Position numbers and translations under genes: made by a program
Part shown: positions 49,531-60,151 of the stretch, piece by piece
How the letters are laid out: each line of letters opens with the position of its first letter
Numbering within the stretch: position 1 is the stretch's first letter
Assembly (NCBI RefSeq): GCF_000210295.1
Contig: NC_026737.1
Coordinates: 744,001 to 808,000, forward strand
Direction: 5' to 3'
DNA: 64,000 nucleotides
Source of the DNA: Trypanosoma brucei gambiense DAL972
Lineage: Eukaryota > Euglenozoa > Kinetoplastea > Trypanosomatida > Trypanosomatidae
Notes under the pieces: model-generated
Database searches by the model: none
What the model was told of the DNA's origin: nothing
Seen by the model: the letters and a program-made list of their open reading frames with translations, nothing else

Positions 49531-50403
49531 CTTTCACACGATTGCGAGCAAGCAAGCACAAAGGACAAAATTAAGACGGCGTAAAATAAACGGGAAACTT
49601 TTAGTGTGAAAGGGAGGAAGGGATGTTCCAAATGATCCTGTTTGCTTCCCTCCAAGGGACAAGCATGCTCCTCAACATCACTCTTCGGGGAGCCGTGCTG
49701 CAAGCAAGCACATACGCACATTATAGTGGCGAGACAAAAACGTGGAGCGCATCGCCGGCGTCTGCTGCGGGTGGAGAACATCCAGGCGTTGGGGTCGTTA
49801 CTTCTTGGTGTTTTTAGGCAGCTGTGAACCCGTTTAATGTTTTGGTTAATTAAAGGCAGGAGAACCGTTTTGAACCTGCGGGAAGTCCTGCATGCGGTGC
49901 GGTCCTGTAGGTGACAGATAATGGAAAAACGTGCACCGCAGGTCAATATACATTTATATATACTTGTGCGTGTGTATTGGACGTCTGCCGCGCGTAAAAG
50001 CCCACATCAAACGCTGGGATGCCGCCGCGTTACCTCGATTTTCTCTTTGACTTGCTTCCACGTCCGTCTCTTTTTTCTTTAAGTCTCTCTGCTGGTGACA
50101 GTGTTGGACAAAAATTGATGCCGAGTAGCACGGGAGGAGAAAGTGGCGAGACAGCGTGTTTGGAGGCCTTCTTAACCAGTCCTGTCCCAGACTGCGTGCA
50201 TACACACCATTGTCGCCGTCACGTCCCTCTTCTTATTTGACCAACAGTGCATTTCGGATAATCATCATGTTTTCGTGTTAACCACTCACCCTCCACGGGA
50301 GAAAATAAGCCCGCATCGCCTCTCCTGTCGCTACTGCTGCTGCTTCAACGCCCCCTAAAGTCTATTTAGCACAACTTCTATATTGAACGCATCGTCTAGC
50401 ACT
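49531..50403. other. Spacer with trans-splice signal
   Basis: A 0.87-kb region. A pyrimidine-rich stretch (50318-50366) ends in AG at 50368-50369, 34 nt before the ATG at 50404. No convincing ORF. Confidence 0.6.
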
Positions 50404-53400
50404 ATGAAACAAGGTAACGGGACCACACACTCCATTCCCCACAATGTGCCCTTCCGACGCATTGTTATTCTTTCTGACTATGGATCACCGTGGCTCAACG
50501 CGGTAACGGCCGTAACATGCGCAACGCTGCCATGTCTTTCGGCACTCTCCAATGGGTGGTGTGAGAAGCGTGGAAACGTTGTTGTTGCCAGTAAACTGGA
50601 TAGCCCGCGCGTCCTCATTCCGGCCGAGGCAGGTGTTGCACCGGACGGCACCTCGTGCTCGTCACTTTCCTCGTTATCTGCAGTGTGTCGGGATTTAGCT
50701 GACGGCAGTAACATCGCCAGTCGTATCTTTTTTACCGCGGATGCGGCCAGCAATCCGCGAGCGCAGACTTTTGCACCAAGCGTGGAAGATGACTTGTTTG
50801 TGTATGTGTCGGCGTGGAGTGCTGAAAAGGACGCCGCCCATCTTGCTCTTCGTTCCCTTTCCAACATGTTTGGTGCCACCAGCTTCGGCATTGGCGCATC
50901 GGGTGTCCTCACAGGACCGTGTGGCGTTCCTCGGCTTATTATTCTGGCAGACGAATCCACACGAAACTCAGTCTGCGAAACTGCTCGGCATCTCAGCAAT
51001 TGGTGCGTCCTCTCGTGCATTGTGCCAAGTTTCGCTCCCCCGGCCTTCAACCACCAGCTTGCTGCTTCGGTCGTGCGGGAATGCGATGTCGTATGCGGGG
51101 TTCTGGAGTGTGTTGCGCTCGGCGTGGCTCTGGGAACGGTAAAGCGACTTCCGTTCGGTTTTATGGACCCCGTATGTGTTATGCCCCTTGATGCTGCTAT
51201 CAGTACTGCTCTGATTGCATTCCTGCAGCGTTTGAAAGGGGGTCCTGCAGCAGTCTGTGGGGGTACGAGCGCCACTATTATTATAGGCTCTCCCAGTGAC
51301 AGCGCTTTCGTGTGGGGCATGTTTGCTCAATACCTGATGGATTATTATGGTCGTGTGGGTCTTCTCGCACTGAAGGAATCCCAGTTACGTTGGCTGTTTG
51401 ATACCTCGCCAGCGCTGCAGCTGAATGCAGACTTTATGAATTGGGTGAACTATGGCACATCGACAATGATGCCTTTTCGGTGCTACTATGATAATGCCGC
51501 GGCGCGGCGGCGGAAGCAGTTGATGGAGCACTATCCCCATTCAAATGTAGCTAGGAAGGTTTGTGGGACATTAACGAACATTGACACGCGCATCCACAAT
51601 ATGGTAAAGTTGACTCAACACTCTGAGCCAACAGGACAACATGATGGCGAGCGGGTGAACAAGCAGGGGAAGCCCAACACGGCGGGGTTTTACAGTGACT
51701 TGCTTCGGGCTGTAGAACAAGATGTCGCGTTACGGCCTCTCTACCCGTACATCTCGTTGAGTTGCATAAGGTGGGATGTTTTTGTGAAGGTTATTGCCCA
51801 ATCCGTGCTGGAGCATGCGGCACGCCAGATCGCAGGGCATCCAACTGTGGTCCCTCCGCCTCTTCCTTTGTATCATAACGACATCATATTTTACGGCCCG
51901 CAGCGGGCTCCGCGGAACTGTCTCCTCACTCGATTCTTCCCAGAAAGTGTTCGGTGGGCACAGCGCTCAGGTTTACGGCCGAACGGGGTGCTTGTAGCGG
52001 CAGAACCCGGGCTCACAGAAGAGTCATTGGCGTGTATACTTCAGCGCCCAAGTATAATTCAGGTGGTTAAGAAAACTGCAAAAGCAGAGGGCGTAACGGA
52101 GGAAGATGTCTTGAGGCGGGCGACAGCAATCTTGCGCGGTATGGGTGATAATCTGAATCAGCTCAATGTCCGCGTCTTCGGCCTCATGGTGCGGAAGGCG
52201 CTGTTCAGGCTCTTCGACAGAGTGAGCCTGAACGCCTCCGCCTTCGAACGGCTCCATGCTGCAACTACGCAACCGAGGACCCATGTCATGTTGCTACCAG
52301 CACACAGGTCATATATAGATTTCATCATAATGACCTATTTGCTCCTGGTGATGGGTCTGACCCTACCGCACGTATGTGCAGGTGATGATTTCCTTCGAAT
52401 GGGCCAGATAACTAAATTGATGCGTGGTAGCGGCGCCTTTTTCATACGGCGGACATTCCGCGACGATCCCCTGTACACTGCACTCTTTAAAGAGTACATT
52501 CACAACCTTGTCCTTCGAAAGCAAATGATCGAATTCTTCATTGAAGGAACTCGAAGCCGCACGGGCAAAACACAACGCCCCATGCTCGGGGTCCTAAAGT
52601 TCATTGCCGACACCTTGGTTAACGCACAAGAGGCTATCGATGACGCTTGCATCCTTCCAGTCAGTTTGTCTTATGATGAACTACTAGAAACGAAGTTGTA
52701 TGCGGCGGAGCAGCTCGGGTTGTCAAAACCAAGGGAGAGTGTTGGAAACCTTGTGCGTGCAAGTTCCGTGCTCAGCAGGAGGCATGGGAAGATTCATGTC
52801 CATGTTGCCGAACCCCTCTCATTGCGATCCTTCTGCCACAATCCAAGCCAATGCCCCGAGGGGTTTGAGCCGGTAACAGGAGGAGTTACAGCCGCAGCAC
52901 CTAACAAAAGTAGCGATGGCGAGGGAGCACGTAGTCCGTCCCATATCCCTAAGCAGGTTTTAACGAACATCGCGTGGCACGTAACGCACACTCTACAAGA
53001 CAATACAATCATTACGCCAACGGCATTGCTCGCTGCAGTTCTCGGAACCCTTTCCCCTCCGGCAGGGTGCATGTCACTTCGGGAGGCGCAAGCTAAGATG
53101 TTGTGGCTCCGTGACCACATTATTAGGAGAAGAGCTCACGTCAGTGAAGATTGTGTAAATAATAACGGTGAGGAACTTTCTCGCATGGCTCTCTTTCATC
53201 TTGCGGAGTTTGTAGAGACGCGGGTTGAAGCTGGTGAGACATGGGTGGCTATGCGCCAAGACAGCAGGGCTCCATTGGGCGTGGCCATCTGCAGCAACCA
53301 GTTAATCCATGTGTTTGTGGACGAAGGCGTTGTGGCGTTAGTAGCGCGTGCGTCAGGGGAGCTCAGCGACAACAAAAAAACAGCGCGTGTGTCAACTGAT

Positions 53401-54132
53401 CTCTTGAAGCGTGAATGTGAGCTGCTGCGCACGTTGCTCGCAGGGGAGTTTCAGGACTACCTTCCTTGGTGCCCATATACATATGCATCATGGTTCAAAT
53501 ATGCTGTAACACGGCTACTCGCTCACGATGACATCCACAACGATGGGACAGTTACTTTAGAAGGAGGCGGTTCCGCCGAAAGCACCAACAAGGTGAAAAA
53601 AGGTGACCCATATGCGGTTGCGAGTGAACCCCGCTTGCATGACAGCGAAGATATCGTGATTCACTTCACACGCCGGTTTCGATTCATTACCGGTATCCTC
53701 TATCCATTTGTAGAGTCCCTATATGTTGTCAGCGTTGCAGTGGCTGCCGTTGCTGAAACACATGTAGAACATCTGCTTCGTAGGAGACCACTGTTGTTGG
53801 CATGTCAGAAATGGGCCTTGGAACTATGCAATGAGAAGCGACTTGTTGTGCATATACAATCCTGTGGAAGTGTTGCGCTGAAGAGTGCCTTCACCAGCAT
53901 TATGGAATTCATTGGTCTCAAGTCGCGTACCGAAGAAAAGGACCTCGTGTACATCCTTCCAATACCACCAAATGGTCTGGAAACGCAATTGCAGCCAGTG
54001 ACGGAGCAGTTGAAGAAGTTACTGCGCCCCCTCATAAAAGTAAAAGAGGAGGAAGAGCGGGAGGCGCGAAATCACATGGTTAACGTCTATAAAAAAATCC
54101 AAATGAGTTCCAAGCGGGCATCAAGGATGTAG
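50404..54132 (+). CDS. DAT: Glycosomal dihydroxyacetone-phosphate acyltransferase (DAT), 1242 aa
   Basis: The frame opens at TTG 50383; the first ATG is 50404 (MKQGNGTTHSIPHN). The acyltransferase core lies at about 625-830. Block I is HRSYID (His634, Asp639), block II GAFFIRRTFRDDPLY, block III FFIEGTRSRTGK (Glu714, Gly715) and block IV CILPVSLSYDELLE. This matches the GPAT/DHAPAT (GNPAT) family, which acylates DHAP in the first step of ether-lipid synthesis. The last three residues are S-R-M, a PTS1 glycosome-import signal. About 600 residues precede the core, far longer than animal GNPAT (about 680 aa in total). They show Rossmann-like strands (RIVILSDYGSPWLNAVTAV) but no family I can name. 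A comparably oversized DAT is known in Leishmania and T. brucei. Confidence 0.9.
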   Translation: MKQGNGTTHSIPHNVPFRRIVILSDYGSPWLNAVTAVTCATLPCLSALSNGWCEKRGNVVVASKLDSPRVLIPAEAGVAPDGTSCSSLSSLSAVCRDLADGSNIASRIFFTADAASNPRAQTFAPSVEDDLFVYVSAWSAEKDAAHLALRSLSNMFGATSFGIGASGVLTGPCGVPRLIILADESTRNSVCETARHLSNWCVLSCIVPSFAPPAFNHQLAASVVRECDVVCGVLECVALGVALGTVKRLPFGFMDPVCVMPLDAAISTALIAFLQRLKGGPAAVCGGTSATIIIGSPSDSAFVWGMFAQYLMDYYGRVGLLALKESQLRWLFDTSPALQLNADFMNWVNYGTSTMMPFRCYYDNAAARRRKQLMEHYPHSNVARKVCGTLTNIDTRIHNMVKLTQHSEPTGQHDGERVNKQGKPNTAGFYSDLLRAVEQDVALRPLYPYISLSCIRWDVFVKVIAQSVLEHAARQIAGHPTVVPPPLPLYHNDIIFYGPQRAPRNCLLTRFFPESVRWAQRSGLRPNGVLVAAEPGLTEESLACILQRPSIIQVVKKTAKAEGVTEEDVLRRATAILRGMGDNLNQLNVRVFGLMVRKALFRLFDRVSLNASAFERLHAATTQPRTHVMLLPAHRSYIDFIIMTYLLLVMGLTLPHVCAGDDFLRMGQITKLMRGSGAFFIRRTFRDDPLYTALFKEYIHNLVLRKQMIEFFIEGTRSRTGKTQRPMLGVLKFIADTLVNAQEAIDDACILPVSLSYDELLETKLYAAEQLGLSKPRESVGNLVRASSVLSRRHGKIHVHVAEPLSLRSFCHNPSQCPEGFEPVTGGVTAAAPNKSSDGEGARSPSHIPKQVLTNIAWHVTHTLQDNTIITPTALLAAVLGTLSPPAGCMSLREAQAKMLWLRDHIIRRRAHVSEDCVNNNGEELSRMALFHLAEFVETRVEAGETWVAMRQDSRAPLGVAICSNQLIHVFVDEGVVALVARASGELSDNKKTARVSTDLLKRECELLRTLLAGEFQDYLPWCPYTYASWFKYAVTRLLAHDDIHNDGTVTLEGGGSAESTNKVKKGDPYAVASEPRLHDSEDIVIHFTRRFRFITGILYPFVESLYVVSVAVAAVAETHVEHLLRRRPLLLACQKWALELCNEKRLVVHIQSCGSVALKSAFTSIMEFIGLKSRTEEKDLVYILPIPPNGLETQLQPVTEQLKKLLRPLIKVKEEEEREARNHMVNVYKKIQMSSKRASRM

Positions 54133-54534
54133 GAAAGCATCAAGGAAATAATATTAATAATAATATAGAAAAAGAAGAAGGGGGAAAACGAGAAAAGAAA
54201 GCGAATGAATGAATTGAATGAATGAATGAAGTCCTCCGATGTGCTTCTCGCCGTGCGTTGGCGTTCAGTTAGTGTTTGCTTCTTTTTTTTAAATTTATTT
54301 CCTCATATCATCTGCATTACAACCATAATTTCATGATCCCTCCTTATTATTATTATTGTTATCACTTTTTTTTCTCTTTTGCAATCATTCATCCGATTGT
54401 TGTTGTGTTTATTTCTTGTTTGGCTTGTTTTTCTCTTTCTCTTTTTCTGTACCGTTCAGTGTGCATGTTTCGCTTCCCGCAGCCAGTTTCTTTTTCATTT
54501 TTACTTTTTCCTTCCTTTCTTTTTGTTTTTCCGT

Positions 54535-54732
<198 letters not shown>

Positions 54733-55451
54733 GCATTTTCGGCCTTGTTATTCTTCTTTCATTTTGTTTTCATATCGTGCATGGCGTGTGACGGTACAGA
54801 AAGTGTTTTCATTTAACAAACTAGTCATTACTTAACAACACGTAACAAAAATATAAGATACGAAGTGGCCGAAGAGGGTTATGGCAGAGCAGATGGTCAA
54901 CTTAAAGGGTATTTGTTCTTTTAATGTTGTTGTTGTTATGGTTATTGTTATTACGGTTGAAGTTTTAAGTTGGCGTTGTAAACTTCAAAGGGGAAATGTT
55001 GTTTGGTTAGCTTCATCTCAGCCAGTATCAGTTCTAAGCATGTCGTCCAAACATCCGTGGGCCTATGGGTGAAAACATGAAATAAAAATAGCTAAGTAAT
55101 ATATGTATATTTGCTTATCTTTATTTACGTGTGCGTTTTTGTTTTGGGGGTGAGCTGGAGTAGATTGTCCAACCCACACCTGAATTTCACTTGTGCTTAT
55201 TTGACCTTACGCGGATTCGCGCCCTTTTTTTTCCCCCTCCTCTTCTTTTCTCTCCGGGCAGTAAACATCGCATGGATCATAGAAAGGGGGTCAAATATAA
55301 TACAGCGGAAAAAAAAAAGGGAATTCACTACGTTTTCGAATAAATAAGAAAAACGATAAAAAAATCGAATGAAGAGAATAAACGAGTGGGACGCTAAATA
55401 AGTGGCCTGCTTCTGTTTGTTTCGTTCCGTTTTAGCTACTGCTTTTTTCTC

Positions 55452-55667
55452 ATGTTACGGAAAGGCGTAGACAAAAGAAGAAAAGAAAAAAAGAGAAGAG
55501 AAAAGAGGGAGGGAGGGACAGCTGCCTGGAGAGCACAAGTTGCAATTAGTTGTGTGGGCGTCTGTATGATTTGGTTTGTCTCAGTCGCTACAGCGTTGTC
55601 GCATGTTGATTTTGTTTTATTTTGTTTTTTATGTATGTTTGAGTGCTCAGGCATTATTTCCTCGTAG
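55452..55667 (+). CDS. Weak candidate small ORF, 71 aa
   Basis: A pyrimidine tract (about 55409-55433) with AG at 55434-55435 is followed 17 nt later by an ATG. The 71-residue product has a Lys/Arg-rich N-terminus (MLRKGVDKRRKEKKRREKRE) and a hydrophobic C-terminal half (VAISCVGVCMIWFVSVATAL). The Lys-rich part comes from an A/G repeat tract, so it may be a chance ORF in the lipase leader. Confidence 0.18.
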   Translation: MLRKGVDKRRKEKKRREKREGGTAAWRAQVAISCVGVCMIWFVSVATALSHVDFVLFCFLCMFECSGIISS

Positions 55668-55928
55668 TTTTCGGTAACTGTTCCGACATCTTCATTTTCT
55701 TGTTTCAACGTCGACTTCTGCTATTATTTACTTATTATTATTTTATTTTATTTTTTGCCGCGTTAAGGTCACGTAGGTGCCAACCTTCACCCGTAGATCA
55801 GTAAGTCCTGTTATCCCAACGTAGGGGGAGGAATCTTCTGGGTGGGTGGGGAAAACAAATAATTAGTTATCTTTTAAACAAAGAGGAAACTTTCTTTTTT
55901 TCAATAAAAAAAAAAAAGAAAAGAAAAG

Positions 55929-58619
55929 ATGCAGGGAGACACCAAAACTATGGGGAAAAAAAAAACAGTTTCAAGTTTGAATGAAACGCGAGAGCGCCGT
56001 CATTTGGATATTGGGAAGGTACGAGACGTATGGAACACATTTCAAACCGCCATGTGGCACGTTTGTCTTCCTAATGAACTTGTCATGTGCTTCGATCCGC
56101 TGCTACGCTGCATCTTTGCGTTATATTATTTACCTCCTGTGGCATTAGTTGTGGCCATCACTCATAGCGCATTGGCACGTATTGTTTGGGTGCTCGTTAC
56201 TCCGGTTGCGCAGGAAATGGAAAAACAGCCATATGATGCCTCACGCATCGTAACACTTGCACTTGGGCTCTATCAAATAATTATTTGCATGTTACCCTTC
56301 ACCACGCTAAGTATTGCAGTGGCCACTTTAGGTCATAAGGCACTCAACTGCTTCATGGAAAGCATGGTGGATAGTTGGTGTACGTATGAGCAGCGGGATT
56401 ATCCACTTTTGGCAGCGCGCCTGCGTTTCATGATGGAGGACCGCTGGCGATGTTGTACCTTTCTTGTGGTGCTTTTCCTTCTTGGTACACTTGTGCTTTC
56501 AGGTTTTCATACCGACTTGCTCGTCGCATGGCCAGACCGCGAGGGCAATGTGGCATTAAATGTGTGGTTAATCATTTTTATTGACTTAACATTCGTTGTA
56601 GTGTCAGCATTTACTTGTTCGCCGCCGGGGTTGCGGTTACTCAACTCAAAAAAAGACACAGCGGATGGAAAGGATGGATCATTTCTGGAATATTTCTTCG
56701 ATACATGGTGGCGGAAACGTGTTTTCTATATCCGGTACGCCACGGGTTATATGGTGATTGCGCTCGGCGTGTTCACAACATATCATGATGGTCCATTGCG
56801 GGCGCTATCCATGCTGCTGGAGACTTTGATGTATTTACTCATACCTCACGTTATGGTGCACGCAGTGCTTTCAATTTCAATCGTAGCGGTTAACTTTCAC
56901 CGCTCGGTGCGGTGGTTGTCCCACCACCGTGCGGCCGCGTCCCACACAATTGCCTTTATCCTACCTTACGAAGGAGTGCTGCTTTATTCCATGTATTACT
57001 TTAGGCACCACTGGATGACGGTGTGTTTGCTTGTGGGAGTCAGCGTTCTTCTAATATACCGCTCTATAGACATTGCGAGGGAATTTGAGGTGACAGAAGC
57101 CGGTTCCGTGCTTTGGAAACGGGAAGATGACGGAACCGTAGCGCCGCCAGATCTCGCTAAAGTGCTGGAAGAGGCGCACGAAAACAAATCACGGCACCTG
57201 AACACCGTAAGCCTTGGTGTATCAGGAGATATGGAACGGATGCGGTTAATATCGGATGGAAAGGAAATACCACTGCAGCGTGTGGTGATCGAACGAATCG
57301 GTGAGTCGAGGAGTCTTTCCAAAAAGGCAGTTTTCCTCGCGTACGCGTTTCCGAGGGTGTTACACGCACAGAAACCGAACTATTTGGGTGGTAAACATTT
57401 TCGGACGGGCCGGCTGCTGCTTCGTACGATTACGTCAATCCTCTTAACTTTCTTCGCTCTACTTGTGGCAGGTGTAATACTTCAGGCAGCTTTTCCAGAA
57501 TTACGTAAATGGCCCGTCCGCTTACGGATATCGGAGGGGGGCGAAATTTTGACTATCGATCATATTGTGGTGCGCATGCATTTACTCTCTAGGAATGCAA
57601 GTGCAAATCCATTGTCGCCACCTGTTACCTCCGCCATGACGCCTGCACACGCCGCATTTCAATGGGGCAATACAACGGCGTTTAATACGGATTGGTATGC
57701 GTCGCTGTGCGCACGAGAGTTCCATGGCGCTTCAGTATGGGAAGTTTCATTACTTGCGCTGGCCACATACCTTTCAACTGAAGAGGAAGTGCGTCAAATG
57801 CTGCATTTTATGAATACACACATGGAGACAGACTGGATCATGCGCGAGCGTCATGGAATGGATTGCGTAGCCGTGGATTCTTCCACGAAGCCCACAGAAT
57901 GGAATGGTTATTTCGACTTTTATAGTGCCAAACACGATCTCTCCGTGGTTGCCATTCGCGGAACCGATATGACATCGGCTATTGATTTCCTTGTCGACTT
58001 CAACATGTTTTTTGAGGTTGTTTTGTATCATCTCTTATCTAATTTCGTTCCTGGGGCAGGAATTTTACCCTCGCACCTAATCGCAGACTTGATTGGACTG
58101 GCTTCACTCCGGTCGGATGGAAACTTCCAGTACGGGACTTGGGAATCCCTCATTGCAGAGAGTAAAGCAGATGATAAAAATAACAAACTCCAGTGCGTGA
58201 GTAATAACTATCGCCGTGACTTTTTTGCAGACGTTTATAATCACATCCGCTACATTGGCAGTAGGTCAAAGAGGCCGAAGCATGTTATCTTGACGGGCCA
58301 CTCATTAGGTGGTGCCGTTGCCTCAATTGTTGGAGCCAAGATGGGAATTCAAGCTGTGGGTTTTGGAGCTCCGGGAATAACATTAGCGCGAAAAAAGTTC
58401 AACGTGGATTTGCGGAGTATTAACAAACACGTTGGGAATATCATATCCTCGCACGATATATTTCCCATGATTGGTGGTAATGTTGGGGAGCAACATCGCA
58501 TAGAGTGTCTGGCAACTACACGGGAACTTTGCCATGCCATGGAATTTCTCGTTGGAGCGCTATGGCGGTCATGCGGATCAATTCGCTCACGATTTCCCTC
58601 CATGGGCTCAGTTTTGTAA
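55929..58619 (+). CDS. Polytopic membrane protein with C-terminal class 3 lipase domain, 896 aa
   Basis: The ATG at 55929 precedes a second in-frame Met at codon 8, and either could be used. About nine hydrophobic helices occupy roughly residues 50-530 (for example LPPVALVVAITHSALARIVW, TFLVVLFLLGTLVLSG and TITSILLTFFALLVAGVILQ). A class 3 lipase domain follows at about 600-880: HDLSVVAIRGTDMTSAIDFL, the nucleophile elbow GHSLGG with Ser792, VGFGAPGIT, and SSHDIFPMIGG with the probable catalytic Asp843. A Cys-containing C-terminal segment (HRIECLATTRELCHAMEFL) is typical of protist class 3 lipases. The N-terminal helices plus lipase recall diacylglycerol lipases, which have four helices; the larger number here is unusual. 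Substrate and membrane are unknown. Confidence 0.85.
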   Translation: MQGDTKTMGKKKTVSSLNETRERRHLDIGKVRDVWNTFQTAMWHVCLPNELVMCFDPLLRCIFALYYLPPVALVVAITHSALARIVWVLVTPVAQEMEKQPYDASRIVTLALGLYQIIICMLPFTTLSIAVATLGHKALNCFMESMVDSWCTYEQRDYPLLAARLRFMMEDRWRCCTFLVVLFLLGTLVLSGFHTDLLVAWPDREGNVALNVWLIIFIDLTFVVVSAFTCSPPGLRLLNSKKDTADGKDGSFLEYFFDTWWRKRVFYIRYATGYMVIALGVFTTYHDGPLRALSMLLETLMYLLIPHVMVHAVLSISIVAVNFHRSVRWLSHHRAAASHTIAFILPYEGVLLYSMYYFRHHWMTVCLLVGVSVLLIYRSIDIAREFEVTEAGSVLWKREDDGTVAPPDLAKVLEEAHENKSRHLNTVSLGVSGDMERMRLISDGKEIPLQRVVIERIGESRSLSKKAVFLAYAFPRVLHAQKPNYLGGKHFRTGRLLLRTITSILLTFFALLVAGVILQAAFPELRKWPVRLRISEGGEILTIDHIVVRMHLLSRNASANPLSPPVTSAMTPAHAAFQWGNTTAFNTDWYASLCAREFHGASVWEVSLLALATYLSTEEEVRQMLHFMNTHMETDWIMRERHGMDCVAVDSSTKPTEWNGYFDFYSAKHDLSVVAIRGTDMTSAIDFLVDFNMFFEVVLYHLLSNFVPGAGILPSHLIADLIGLASLRSDGNFQYGTWESLIAESKADDKNNKLQCVSNNYRRDFFADVYNHIRYIGSRSKRPKHVILTGHSLGGAVASIVGAKMGIQAVGFGAPGITLARKKFNVDLRSINKHVGNIISSHDIFPMIGGNVGEQHRIECLATTRELCHAMEFLVGALWRSCGSIRSRFPSMGSVL

Positions 58620-59120
58620 CCTCCCGATACGTCACATTCAAGACAAACATGGAACTGGATTTGTGTTCGTATTAGGCTCCCTTTGTTTTGTTTTGTTTTT
58701 TCTTTTTTGTTTCCGTCGTTGACCTTTCAATGGGGAGGAGAGGAATGAAGGGCAAGTAGAAGAAAAGAAAACAGAGGGAGGAGAAAATATGCACCAATGG
58801 GAGTTGATTAATGGGATATGTGCAAGGTGAGAGGGAGGTGTTGAAAATAAAATAAATGAGCACAAGCGCGTGTGTTGAATAATTTCATAATTTTTTTTTT
58901 TCTTCGCTGTTGACTTGTTCATTTGTCTCTCTTTGTTGTATTAATCTACCTAATCGCTTTCCTTCACCTGTTCTTCAACACTTTTTTTTTTCTGATTCAC
59001 CTGTTGTTAATGCTTCATTTTTATCCGCACGGCAACATGCTTTTCGGCAGCCGCCGTTGTGAAATTCAATTCAACACGCACGTGCGATTATGCCCATTTG
59101 TAGTCATAACGCCCACCTCA

Positions 59121-59162
59121 TATTTCTTTTTTCTTCTTTTATTTATCATTCCAATTTTACAG
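59121..59162 (+). promoter_or_regulatory. Strong polypyrimidine tract and AG with no annotated large gene behind it
   Basis: A 35-nt T/C tract ends in TTTTACAG (AG 59161-59162). The first ATG after it is 14 nt downstream, at 59176. It could serve a small gene or be an alternative acceptor for the next gene at 60152. Confidence 0.5.
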
Positions 59163-59175
59163 TCGGGCGGAAGTA

Positions 59176-59400
59176 ATGCGCTTCAAACCTGTTGAGTTGT
59201 TTTGTTTTGTTTTCTGGAATGTGTGTGTTTTGCGTCAACACGAAGAGGCCATCGCACAAACCCTTCAACACACGTCCAACTCATCAAAAAGAAAATTAAT
59301 AATAATAATAATAGTATTGGCAACAGTAATAATAATATTGTTATTAACGTTGATAACACGACGTGAGGAAGTGAACCGCACAGTTCTGCCCAACATTTAA
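59176..59400 (+). CDS. Candidate tail-anchored small protein, 74 aa
   Basis: The first ATG after a strong splice signal opens a 74-codon ORF. The N-terminal half is soluble (MRFKPVELFCFVFWNVCVLR; QHEEAIAQTLQHTSNSSKRK). A 22-residue Ile/Leu/Val helix follows (residues 41-62) and then a short charged tail (RREEVNRTVLPNI). This resembles a small tail-anchored membrane protein. Caution: the Ile run is encoded by an ATA/AAT triplet repeat (about 59296-59314), so the helix could be a by-product of a microsatellite. Confidence 0.35.
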   Translation: MRFKPVELFCFVFWNVCVLRQHEEAIAQTLQHTSNSSKRKLIIIIIVLATVIIILLLTLITRREEVNRTVLPNI

Positions 59401-60151
59401 TTCAGTCTGGTGAAGGAGAGAATAAAAGGAAGGAGGAAACATATTCCTTTACTTCGGAGAAACACATCTGGGAACGGATTTCGTAGAATGTAGACACCAC
59501 TCGAATTTGTCATGAAATTCCGTTTTAGCCCCTGATTCTCCTTTTTTTTTTTTTTATTTCTTTCTTTCTTCCTTTCTTTGTATATTCATCGCTTTTGTGA
59601 TGCTTGTGTTTTCTTTTTTTTTTCTCTCTTTTTTTTCTGTTAGTGAGTTCACGTGAATAAGGGATTATAGTCTCACTGGTGGGGAATGGTTTCATGTCTT
59701 GGCAGTAGTTACCGCACTTAAGTCTGTCGTTTCTTTTTTTTGTTGTTGTTGTTGTTGTTGTGGAGTTGCCACCATTCGGCCGTGAGAGAAAAAAAATCCT
59801 TGCGTAAAATCCATGCGAGATTTGGTGCTCGCTCCCTTTGTTGTTGTTGTTTTCCTTATTTTTACTCACTTGTTCTGTTTTGCTTTGTCGTCCGCATAAA
59901 AGAAGAAAGGCAAACAGGACGAAGCACATTTTAACCTTCTGCTTTGGGGAACGTGGCTGTTCCCAGGGGGGATTTTATTGATTGATGTTGCTTGTTTTTG
60001 TGTTTTGCTTTCTTTTGCACATGCAACCCGTGAGTATGGCACATTCACAATAACATGAGGCTGAAAACAGTGATGCCTTTACGTCCTTTACCTCATCTCT
60101 TTATTTAACTTCACACACACACACACACATATCCGTCAATAAAAGGTTGGA

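Larger units (their letters stand above)
58620..60151. other. Spacer with a possible small gene
   Basis: A 1.5-kb T-rich region (T-runs 58893-58902, 58983-58993, 59541-59556 and others). It contains a candidate 74-codon ORF at 59176 behind a strong splice signal. The rest is low complexity. An acceptor for the FHA gene is predicted at 60144-60145. Confidence 0.6.

Noticed and set aside
50478..51320. 280-aa - strand ORF
   Set aside because: Antisense to the N-terminal part of the acyltransferase gene. It is rich in Arg/Thr/Ser shadow codons and has no splice signal.
54881..55072. 63-aa ATG ORF with a Val-rich segment
   Set aside because: The hydrophobic run is encoded by GTT repeats, and the splice signal near 54798 is ordinary for spacer sequence.
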